NCBI RefSeq assembly: GCF_024166365.1
Contig: NC_064822.1
Span: forward strand, 109,426,823-109,490,822
Reading direction: 5' to 3'
DNA from: Elephas maximus indicus
Lineage: Eukaryota; Chordata; Mammalia; Proboscidea; Elephantidae
DNA length: 64,000 bases
The notes under the pieces were generated by a model. It was not told the DNA's origin. It was given only the letters and a program-made list of their open reading frames with translations, and made no database searches. This document shows positions 56,082 to 64,000 of this stretch, piece by piece. How positions within the stretch are numbered: position 1 is the stretch's first letter; each line of letters begins with the position of its first letter. The position numbers were made by a program, and so were the translations under genes.

Positions 56082-56357
56082 GATGAGAGATGAGAGCACT
56101 CCAAAGGGGTGGGGGGGGACAAAGATATGCAATACCCTTTTTCTGTCGCTTTAAGCTTGACTTTTGTGAGCTTCGCTGTCAAACTGTGTCCTGTCGAACT
56201 GTGTCTGTCACTAGTACCTAGTGTAGTCCCTGTGGGTAGTCACCCTTCCCAGTTCTCTGTAGTGTGCCCTCCTATTCAGATGTCCGTCTGTAGTACGTTT
56301 TCCCTTGATATAGTCCTTGTACAGAGTTGTTTCATTGTATTAATATTAATAATAATA

Positions 56358-56363
56358 ATTAAA
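56358..56363 (+). terminator. HOXC12: Possible distal poly(A) signal of HOXC12
   Basis: ATTAAA variant in 'aataataattaaaacatg', about 2.35 kb after the stop, followed by 'tgatgatgtgattttttt' as a possible GU/U-rich element. Confidence 0.5.
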
Positions 56364-56389
56364 ACATGAATGTATGATGATGTGATTTT

Positions 56390-58179
56390 TTTAAGAACAT
56401 TTTTTAAAATGAGCCTCCACACGTGGTCTCCTCTGCCCAGAGAGAATGAGATACCCAGCTTCCTGGCATCTCTCCCACTTTATTTTCTCCAGTCCGGGTG
56501 AATCATAAAAATAATAAATGTGTAATAATAAAGGAAGAGTGGCAACAGGGGCAACAGAAATATATGGGCAACCAAGGTCTGTTGATGAGCTGCCATCCTC
56601 CATTCCCAAGCAATGACTAGCAGAAAGAAAATTGGGGGGTGGTAGATTGGGGGATGAGAGGAAGTTCCAAGGAGTCTGGAGCTGTAAAAATAATGTAGAC
56701 AGCCAGGAGGAGACCAGCTTCAGGGCCAGATAAAGGAGGTCTTTGAGGTGAAGCCTGGGTAGAGATGTGAACGGGTTGGAGCTGGGACTCAGAGCCATGA
56801 AAGTCCCCTTGGGGGGGCTGGGGTGGGGGGTTTGGCAGGTTCTCAGACCTAATCCATGGTCCTAATCCTGAGCTTCACTCTGAGAGAACATTTTGTGCGC
56901 TGCAAAACAACTGGGAAGGGGACTAAAGACCCGCTGGAGCTGGTTAATTAGGCTCCACCTCTGAAAGCCAGCTACCCCTGCCAGGCCACAGCCAGGGAGA
57001 GGTCCAGGTCCAGACCAGTTACCACGTCCTCCATGAGCTCTTGAGCCCCCAGGCACCTCCACCCCTCCACTGGCCTCTTCCTTCCCAGCTGGAAGCCCTC
57101 CCTGTGTCCCCACCCTCTGTTCCCTGTTTTCCTTTCTTGCTGCCTGGCTCCAGTCACCAAGTCTCCTCCAAATTCCTCCTCACCCTCAGGCCTGATCAGG
57201 AATACCAGGGGCCCCTGTGAGCCCAGCCTCTGAGCGACGCCTCCTGCCCTGAAACCTTTCTTTCTCTCTCCCTCTCCTTTCTTACCCCTGCAACTACAGC
57301 AACTAGCGAATTTAGACCAAATCTCATTCTCCCTTCATCCCTAACCCCAAACTGCCCTGTGCAACTGGGGTGGACAGAAAGGAGATCGGAAGCCTTGGAG
57401 GTACTCCTACAAAGCCCCACAGAGTGCAGGAGAGGCAGGGTCCAGGACAGCTTCAGGCAGCCATGAACTGGGGGAGGGGCTGGACCACTGCGGCCAGGTC
57501 TGAATAAAGGGGCGGTGGGGGGTGGGGGGTGGTCACAGCCCCAATGAATCCAGGCAAGAGGCTACCTGTTTCTTGAGGTGTGGCTACACAGGAAGCGGGA
57601 AGAATCAACAGTGGAGGCATTTCTGGCTAAAAAGAAGGGAGAATTTTTTTGGGGGGGAGCACAAATAGCTGGCCCTTTATTCCGGGAGACACTCTTGGCC
57701 TGAGGGAAGGCACCTTGTTGGATTGTGTCTATGCAGGCCCTTAGACTCTGACTGGAGAAGCTGTTAGAGAAGGAAAGACACTATATTCTCCTCCCTCTGG
57801 CTGAAAAACAAGTCCTTGGGTCTCATGGCCAAAGAAGAGGTCATGGTTGGAGCTGTTGCCCAAACATTCCAGGTGAGGCTGGATCTGGGAGAGGATTACA
57901 TCTCTTCTGCAACGTTTTGTTTTATTTAAGCCCCCAAACTACAATTTATTCCACTAACTATATGACAAAGCACCCCCTGTGTCTCTAACTAGGTCTTGAA
58001 GAGCTAGGAAAAGGGGGGGATTGTCTAGATGATTTAGGTAGAAAATAATTCTGCGGTCGTGTGTGTAAGCTTGTATCATCCAAATGAGTTGTGTATTTGG
58101 CCCTGATTATTCACACAGTTGTTCTACTCGGCTGACTTGCCTAGAAGCAGCTAGGTTATTTAAAGCCACCATCTAGCTG
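56390..58179. other. HOXC12-HOTAIR spacer, left part
   Basis: No gene or nameable repeat. An A/T-rich block at about 58060-58165 with 'ctgattattcacac' and 'ggttatttaaagcc' may be a regulatory element. Confidence 0.45.
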
Positions 58180-59310
58180 GCGGGAGATAGGCCCGGCAGC
58201 CCGGGTTCTGAAGATGCTAGTGAAGCCGGAAACCTGGCCGGATAGATGGCTCAGACCCCAAGCGAAGCAGAGACACCCGGCCTCCGATCCAGGAACAAAA
58301 CAAACCCTGCGGACCTTGGGTTCCGGCCAGACCTGAGCCCCCACTCACCCTCCCCGCTATGTCCAGGAAAGCAGGAGCCGCTTTTAGACCCCTGCAAAGC
58401 GGGAAACGCACCTCGGAGCCCCCAGCCCTGTCTGCGCTGCGGACACACGGGGGTGCCGGTGTGATTTAGCGCAGAGTTGGTCTGCAGGCCGGGTAAGCGG
58501 AGCCTTAGGCCGTAGCAGCCGCCCTTCTGTGTCTGCCTCTGTGGAGACCGCCTTGCAGGTTTTCCGCGAGCAGCGTGGGCCCCCGGCCGCAGCCCGGGCC
58601 GCTTGCGCTCCCCTCACCGCTGCGGCCCCGCGCTGCGCTAGCGGCGGCTGCTCCAGGGGAGGCCCCGAGACAAAGGCGCATCTGTGGCCGATGGATGACG
58701 TGAGCGCCTGGGTCGCCCCCCACCACACTCTGGAGCCCACAAAGTTCGAGCCGATGCAGAGAGTTCTAGGACCAGGGCCCGATTCCCTGCCAATCCCGGC
58801 TCGGGCCCGAGGAGATGAAAGCCGGCACCCTCACAGCCCTGGCAGAACCGTGTGGCTCCCTGCCCAACTGCGCCGGCCGCACTGGTTGCCGCTTGCGGGC
58901 CTCCGGGCCCGGCGAAGAAAGGGATGACCCCTGCTGGCGGGAGCAGTGGAGGCGGCCACCGCGAGACTCGGACCCGCCCAGCCGCTCTTCCCTGCGCAGC
59001 CCTGCCGGGTGCCGCAGCATAAGTTAGTGGGAGCCCTCGAAGAGCGGCTGGCGACTGAGGCACTGACCCGGCTGCGGGAACCTGGTTTTTCTCCGAAGTG
59101 CCCTCCCTCGGCCCGGCACGACGCGTCCTCTCTCCGGCGGCCCGCCCACCCGCTTCTCACCGCCGCTGCTCTGCCCCGAAGGTTCCTAAGGCCTGCGCTG
59201 CCGGATGGAGCCCGGGGCAGGAGCCGAAGACCTGGACTTCGAGGAGACCAAACAGGCGGACCTTTATCTAGTCTGACCCAGCCCGTTGCCGGTTGGTGAT
59301 TTCTTCTCTG
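58180..59310. promoter_or_regulatory. Orphan CpG island between HOXC12 and HOTAIR
   Basis: Strong CpG density ('cgcgagcagcgtgggc', 'ccgcgctgcgctagcgg', 'cggcccgcccacccgc') over about 1.1 kb. No homeobox or other domain in any frame. A donor-like 'ccgg|gtaagc' has its GT at 58493-58494. It may be a promoter of a non-coding RNA or a Polycomb-type island (inference). Confidence 0.5.
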
Positions 59311-59696
59311 AGCCAGCCGGAGACAGCTTCCCGGGGTCTCAGAGACCAGCCTTCTCCTGTCAGTTTCCCTGATCGGGAATGGAGAACTTCCTTTAGGGAC
59401 AGGTCCGCGCCGGTGGCACCCACCGGCAGTGCTAGCTTGGAAAGCTCCCTATGAAAGGTGCATAGTCCACGTAAGGAGAGGAAAAGATGTTCACTAAAAT
59501 ACACACTGAGTACTAGCCACCATAACAAGTATAACGAGTATAGTATATTGAAAAACACTCTAAATGGCACTGTTACCTATATGTCATGTAAATTCTGTGT
59601 GTGGGAAATACTTTTCTCTAAAAATATACATACAGAGGCACTTTTTAAGACTTCATGGGAAAGCAATCTACTGGGAAAAGATTACATAGAGCATGT

Positions 59697-61559
59697 GTAT
59701 CTACCAGGTGCAAAAACTCATTTACCTGTACAAACAGTATACTTGCATGTATCACACACAAAGTATATACTTAGCTACTTAGCTAAAAACATGTGTTTAG
59801 CTACATTTGCTTATACACTCCATAGGGCATGTAAAGTCAGTGTGTGAAAAATGCATTCAGATATTAATATCTCCACATAAAATATTGCATGGAAAACACA
59901 TCCTATCGTATGTACACAAAACGCCTATCTACCCAATGTACAGAAAATAGATTCTGTAAATTACGTCTACATACATGGTGTACATGTACCAAACACATAA
60001 ATACATTGAAAGTACGTTCTTTGGGTTAACAGATCATTATATTTACAATACACATTTCTCAGGCGATCATAAAAACTGTAGCAGGAGAAAGCTCAGGCAC
60101 TGGCCATGACAATCTCCATCAGCTGCGCCTCTTTCTCGTCCTTCTGTATATCTGTTTGTCTATTATTCCCATCTTTTAAAGCCCCCTTCTATGTCTACAC
60201 ATATGTTATTTATATAATCAGAGTCTCCTTTCTCTGCTTCCCCACTGTATCTCCTGTCTGAAGTCGGGGTCTATATTTAGATCAGTAAGCTACATCATGC
60301 CTGTATGGACACATTCTTCTAAATCTAATATAAATATATTATAGAGCTATTCTGCAGGCCATTTAGGAATGGGGTGGGGGAGGCAGCGGCCTGGCCAGGC
60401 GTTGTAAGAGGCAGATTGAATCCTGATTTTGTGATGAGTGCTCAGGAGCTCCTGGAGGCCCCACTAGCTAAGGTTTGTTTAAAATTTTTTTAATTTATTT
60501 TTCAGTTCTGAGTCTAGGGAACAGCATGAAGCAAAGACTGGACCTTGGCTTTTATGTCCCTCTTAAACCGGAGAGAAACCCCTATTTCCTCCAAAGACAG
60601 CCAGGGCAGCCAAGTATCCTGGCCTACTCACCTCCTGCTCCCATCCTTATCGGCCAGGTCTACACAAGCAGCAGGGAAAGGTGATTCAATAACCCAAGTT
60701 TTCCTCTTACAAGACCCACTCCCAATGCTTTCTGAAAGGCAATAATAACCTAAAGCATTTTGGGGTGCTGAATTAACTCTTTTGATCTCCTAAAAATTAG
60801 TCTCATTTGGGTCTTTCCTTAGCAGCTGAAAATCAGGACTCCCAGATTCATGCCTGTGGAAAAATACCTTCAAGGACTGTGCAGTCACAAAGAGCAGAGA
60901 TACTGTTTATGAGTTGACGGGTTCCGTGTAGACACGGCCATATTTTACTGTCGAAAAAAGGAATCAATTAATTAACACCTTGCGATTCCCTGCCCCCACC
61001 CCCCCACCCCCGCCGGCCGGCGGCTGCTCAGCTGAGCCCAAGCGGCTGAGATAGATGTGCGTGGCCAGTTGGCTGGTCTTGTTAACAAGCCTCATCATAA
61101 AGATGGAGATGATAAGGAGCGCGAGGAAGCCCTGGCTGCCGAGAGGGGGGGCTCCGAGGACCCAGCCCAGCAGTCTGCGGGGCAGCGGCTGACCGACCAG
61201 AGCTGGGTGCTGGCCCTGGCACCCGCTCCTGTTTGTATTTATCCAGAGTTCTTTCCTTTTGCGGCGTTCATGCTGTGACCAAGGACCAAGTAATTGCCTC
61301 TCTCTCCCCCTTCCCTGAATTTTTCTTTTTTTTTTTTATGAGCCCCAGAACAAGATTAAAAAAAAAAATAAAAGTATATAAACCTCTGGCCGTGAGTGCC
61401 CGCGTTGCCCAAAGCCCGGTTTGTTCCGTGCCCCTCTCCCTGTATTTCTCTGCGGTTCCCTTTCATCTCCATCTGGCGCTCTCTTCCCTCCTTTGGCTTG
61501 CTCTGGGGCTTGGTGGCTGCTTTTTCTACCAGGTTGGCGCTGGCTCTGGCCCCAGCGAG
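59697..61559 (-). ncRNA. HOTAIR: HOTAIR last exon (exon 6)
   Basis: Acceptor 'aaacaag|ctcgctggg' with AG at 61561-61560, behind a good pyrimidine tract. The exon runs about 1.86 kb, close to the human size. Recognisable blocks include 'ctggtagaaaaagca', 'agggaagagagcgccaga', 'cagaggtttatatac', 'tttatgatgaggcttgttaa' and, near the 3' end, 'gatattaatatctgaatgca'. The 3' end is placed by similarity only: the human AATAAA position reads GTAAAT here. Confidence 0.82.
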
Positions 61560-61676
61560 CTTGTTTAAAAAAAGAGGGAGAAGAAAAATAAAGCAATAAA
61601 TATCACCTGGTTATCTTGCTGCCGAGTGAACACCCCAGATAAGGCTGATCCATTGAAAATAAAATTAAAAAAAAAC

Positions 61677-61740
61677 CTTGGGTGTAATTGCTGGTTTGGG
61701 TTGTAGAACTTAATTTTGTTTATTCTCACCAATGTTCATA
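61677..61740 (-). ncRNA. HOTAIR: HOTAIR exon 5
   Basis: Minus strand: acceptor 'ccattaag|tatgaac' (AG at 61742-61741), exon of 64 bases ending 'aattacacccaag', donor 'gttttt' (GT at 61676-61675). The human exon is 53 bases by my recollection, so this one is about 11 bases longer in its middle. The following intron is only 117 bases. Confidence 0.85.
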
Positions 61741-62077
61741 CTTAATGGAGAGATATTGATATTAAAGGGCAGGGGGAAATTTTTACTTTATAGTCATCTA
61801 TTAAAAGCAGGAGATGATCTGGGTCTCCTTTAAAGGGACCTAAAAGGTGGAGGGGGGGTAAGAGGACAAGAAAGGGAGGGGGGAAGGGAGAAATATGACT
61901 GAAGGGGAACAAAGATCTTTGCCTGAAGAAACAATGTAACACTAGACAGAACTATAAAGTCTGGGAATGTAAGAACGCAGGATTCTCTCAGCTTCCCCCA
62001 TTTGGAATCCTGTCCCCCGCACTTCCTGCTGAAATCCTGACCCTGATTACACAGCGGTATTCAAGGAAGAATTCATG

Positions 62078-62095
62078 CAATTATCCGGATAATTG
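62078..62095. promoter_or_regulatory. Perfect 18-bp palindrome with inverted homeodomain sites
   Basis: CAATTATCCGGATAATTG, self-complementary over all 18 bases. Two inverted TAATTG/GGATAA half-sites meet at a central CCGG. It lies in the HOTAIR intron between exons 4 and 5. Confidence 0.9.
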
Positions 62096-62319
62096 TAGGG
62101 GGAGAGAGAGAAAGTATTTTCCTTTTATTGTCTGACCCTCTCTGGTGGCTGTGCAGAGGAGGAGGGCCAGAGGTATATAAGTTATAGAGGAAAAGGAGGT
62201 GGCAGGGTCTCCCAGTATTACCCTAGTTCCCCACAAAATAGCCCTAGGCAAAAGCTAACAGATTCTGGAACAGACGCAAGAAGGCACAAGAGATTTTGAA
62301 GGCCTTACAGTGCTCCAGT

Positions 62320-62480
62320 TTCATTTTCCAATATAATTACTTTGCTTTACTTTGTCTGCATAGACCTGCCTCTTCTAGTATTGTAATCATCACTAGTAAG
62401 TGGATAATAGATAATTACAGGGGTGTTGATAGTATTATTTTATAGCCACACAAGATATGATTAGAGTTAATGTTGGTGGC
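62320..62480. promoter_or_regulatory. A/T-rich candidate element in a HOTAIR intron
   Basis: Carries 'caatataattactttgctt', 'tgtaatcatcactagtaag', 'agataattacagg' and 'tattattttatagcc', a dense set of ATTA/TTTAT words. No repeat explains it. Confidence 0.35.
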
Positions 62481-63180
62481 TCTGTCTGAGCCTGACAGGA
62501 AGCAAGAGGCCATGGAGTGCAAGATAGAGAGGCCCTGGTAGTTTTTTTCTTATTTTTACGTGTGTAAATCTCTAGAAATCCCTAATTTTGTAAATTTCCT
62601 CCTCAGCTGTCTTATGGAAAATCTCTAGGATTTTAGGGGCTAAGAGCTTAGAGAAATTCAAATAACAGTTCTGAATTTGAATATCCCCTTCAGTCTCTGG
62701 ATCTGTGGGGCCTGCTCTCCCTCTACCCCTATCTATAGATGGCTTCACCCACAGCCCAAGGCCATCAGGCTCACTGGGACTTGGCAGGTGAGACCAACAA
62801 GGGGAAGATAGGATTTTATCAAAACCAAGTTCATTGTCAACTCCAAGTGGGCACTGGGCCCAGAGAAAAGCCTCCTTTGACCCCAAATTGGTTTTCTTTC
62901 ATACAGCCGCCTCCCCAGGGACACCTGGGTGGAGGCAGAAGCCAGGCTGGGGTTGTGAAGATCAGTTGGGGAGGAGGTTTAAAAATATTTTTGTTGTTTT
63001 TTGAGATCCAAGAAACCAGAAGGCTCAGAGAGAAAGAAAGGCAGAGACAGAGAGATTGAGATAGAGGCAGTGCCAGAGAGCCAGGAGTTTGAAAAAATGG
63101 AAGTTTGAAGCCATGAAACTGGCAGGCAAGAGTATAAAGAATGAGTGAAAGGAAAAAGGCAGGAAGAAAAAAAGGCAGCA

Positions 63181-63283
63181 AAAAAAAAAAAAAAGAAAAA
63201 GAAAAGGGTCAAAAATGGAAGAAAAATAAGGATAAAAAGAGAGAAATAGATAAAAAAAAAAAAAAAGAAAGAAAGAAAGAAAA
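63181..63283. repeat. A-rich/(GAAA)n simple repeat
   Basis: Purine-rich A-runs with GAAA units, in the HOTAIR intron close to exon 4. Confidence 0.85.
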
Positions 63284-63427
63284 GAAAAAGACTGTGTGAG
63301 AAAGAGAGATGGAGGGTAGGAGGCAGAAACGAGGGTCCGCGGTTGGTTTCGCTCAGCTCGGCTGTCTGCAGCAGTCTGGGTGGGCGGGTGGCGCCATGAC
63401 AAAGTGAAGGTCAAGTTAGCATCGTAC

Positions 63428-63558
63428 CTTATAAGGAAAGCGTCGGTCCTCCATTTCAGCCTTTCTCTCTGCCAGGACGTGGCCGTAGCATTTCTGGACT
63501 TGTAAACACCGGTCTCTTTGGGGCCTTAAAAAAATAAAGACCCCCCCTTCCTTCTTTA
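63428..63558 (-). ncRNA. HOTAIR: HOTAIR exon 4
   Basis: Minus strand: 'ggtctttatttttttaaggc', 'cagaaatgctacggccacgt', 'cctggcagagagaaaggctg' and the end 'cttataag' before donor GTACGA (GT at 63427-63426). The right edge (acceptor side, about 63545-63575) is not resolved. Confidence 0.8.
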
Positions 63559-63752
63559 TTGGGGGTGAGCTCGGCCGGTTGGAGAGGCGGCAGACAGGGA
63601 AGTCAGCTAATGAAGACTCCGGGAAACTTTTCTCTCCTTTTCTCTCTGTCTAGCTCTGCTCCCCGCCAGCCGGTCCCCTCCCCGTCTCTCCCCGCCCCCC
63701 CGCCACCCTCCACTTTTCTCTCCGTATCTCTCGGTCTTCTCTATCTCCTCAC

Positions 63753-63850
63753 TGCCCATAACTCTGGGCTCGGTCTCCCCCATCTCTCCCACTGCAGACT
63801 TCTAAATCGGTTCCACTCCACCGCCAAGCGGGGCAGGACGTAAGAATTCG
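63753..63850 (-). ncRNA. HOTAIR: HOTAIR exon 3-like segment
   Basis: Minus strand words 'gtcctgccccgcttgg', 'aaccgatttagaagtctgca' and 'gagcccagagtta' match the human RNA. A possible donor GTGAGG has its GT at 63752-63751. The upstream border is unclear, because no clean AG is seen at the expected place. Confidence 0.65.
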
Positions 63851-64000
63851 AGAGAAAATTAAACGTCATAAAGAAAAGTTCATTTACAACTTACGTGTCT
63901 GAATATTACCTTTCCGTCCGAAAACAAGGCCGGTACACTCGGTAAGGAGGAGGAGACGAGAGGGAGCAGGGCCGGGAAGGCTGGGGCGGTCAAAGCCTTG
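63851..64000 (-). other. HOTAIR upstream intron or exon, cut by the window edge
   Basis: No further recognisable exon within the last 150 bases. Exons 1-2 and the promoter are expected to the right. Confidence 0.4.

Larger units (their letters stand above)
54005..56385 (+). other. HOXC12: Probable HOXC12 3' UTR and downstream
   Basis: No repeat and no further coding frame of note. Two possible ends: AATAAA at 56076-56081 and ATTAAA at 56358-56363, the latter after a T-rich, coding-free stretch that looks like typical 3' UTR. An inner CpG-bearing block at 54940-55100 with 'gattgattggctgg' could be regulatory. The true 3' end is not fixed by sequence alone. Confidence 0.5.
59697..63850 (-). 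ncRNA. HOTAIR: HOTAIR long non-coding RNA, 3' part (5' exons beyond the window)
   Basis: Antisense lncRNA between HOXC12 and HOXC11. In human it is reported to act on chromatin at distant loci such as HOXD via PRC2 and LSD1 complexes, though its mechanism is debated. Segments of the minus strand match the human RNA as I recall it, in the right order: an exon 3-like segment, exon 4 (ending 'gaccgacgctttccttataag'), exon 5 (61740-61677) and exon 6 (from 61559). The strongest block is at 61065-61110 on the minus strand ('tttatgatgaggcttgttaa'). Introns obey GT/AG from the exon 4 donor on. The offset from HOXC12 is the same as in human. No coding frame is conserved. Confidence 0.9.

Noticed and set aside
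58638-59063. Long minus-strand frames in the 58-59 kb CpG island
   Set aside because: High GC lowers stop frequency; several frames are open at once and none resembles a known protein.
44346-64000. Hox-cluster microRNA genes (miR-196, miR-615)
   Set aside because: Their known places in HOXC are further 3', between or within HOXC10-HOXC9 and HOXC5. No matching hairpin was seen here.
1-64000. Genuine tRNA genes
   Set aside because: All tRNA-like A/B boxes found belong to AfroSINE heads; none has an intact cloverleaf outside a SINE.
1-64000. CRISPR arrays, operons, bacterial-type signals
   Set aside because: The DNA is mammalian; the tandem arrays present are microsatellites or minisatellites.

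Overview
The window is mammalian genomic DNA carrying the posterior (5') end of a HOXC cluster: HOXC13, then HOXC12, then the 3' part of the antisense long non-coding RNA HOTAIR, whose first exons lie beyond the right edge. The interspersed repeats point to an afrotherian, most likely an elephant. At least ten copies of the tRNA-derived AfroSINE (both strands), a 3' fragment of the RTE/BovB-like LINE typical of elephants, and a matching L1 3' end sit left of 20.1 kb. Gene and repeat names rest on recognition from memory, not on a database search.

Layout. 1 to about 20 kb is gene-free flank packed with transposons: old MIR, L2 and L1M pieces, younger L1/HAL1-like and RTE LINEs, and AfroSINEs, several nested in one another. 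From about 20.1 kb to the right edge no AfroSINE or young LINE is seen; only a few ancient fragments remain. This is the usual repeat-poor territory of a Hox cluster. Between 24.9 and 36 kb there are several CpG-rich blocks and AT-rich, homeodomain-site-rich blocks of enhancer type, but no recognisable protein gene.

HOXC13 (coding exons 36592-37324 and 42724-42980, 329 aa) and HOXC12 (52379-52988 and 53766-54004, 282 aa) are intact, on the + strand, each with two exons and a homeodomain encoded by exon 2. HOXC13 has a promoter with CCAAT and two CACGTG boxes, a 5.4-kb intron and a 1.36-kb 3' UTR. Between the genes lies a CpG-rich block at 47.28-47.6 kb that looks like a core promoter followed by a splice donor. 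HOXC12 has a proximal promoter with CACGTG and CCAAT, a 0.78-kb intron and a probable 2.4-kb 3' UTR. A CpG-rich block without a known gene follows at 58.2-59.3 kb.

From about 59.7 kb the minus strand matches HOTAIR: the long last exon (59.70-61.56 kb), a 64-base exon (61677-61740), and exons near 63.43-63.56 and 63.75-63.85 kb. The splice signals from the exon 4 donor to the exon 6 acceptor are GT/AG. Together the genes are the posterior part of the HOXC regulatory landscape: HOXC13 and HOXC12 are DNA-binding transcription factors of posterior and ectodermal patterning, and HOTAIR is a chromatin-associated RNA from the same domain.
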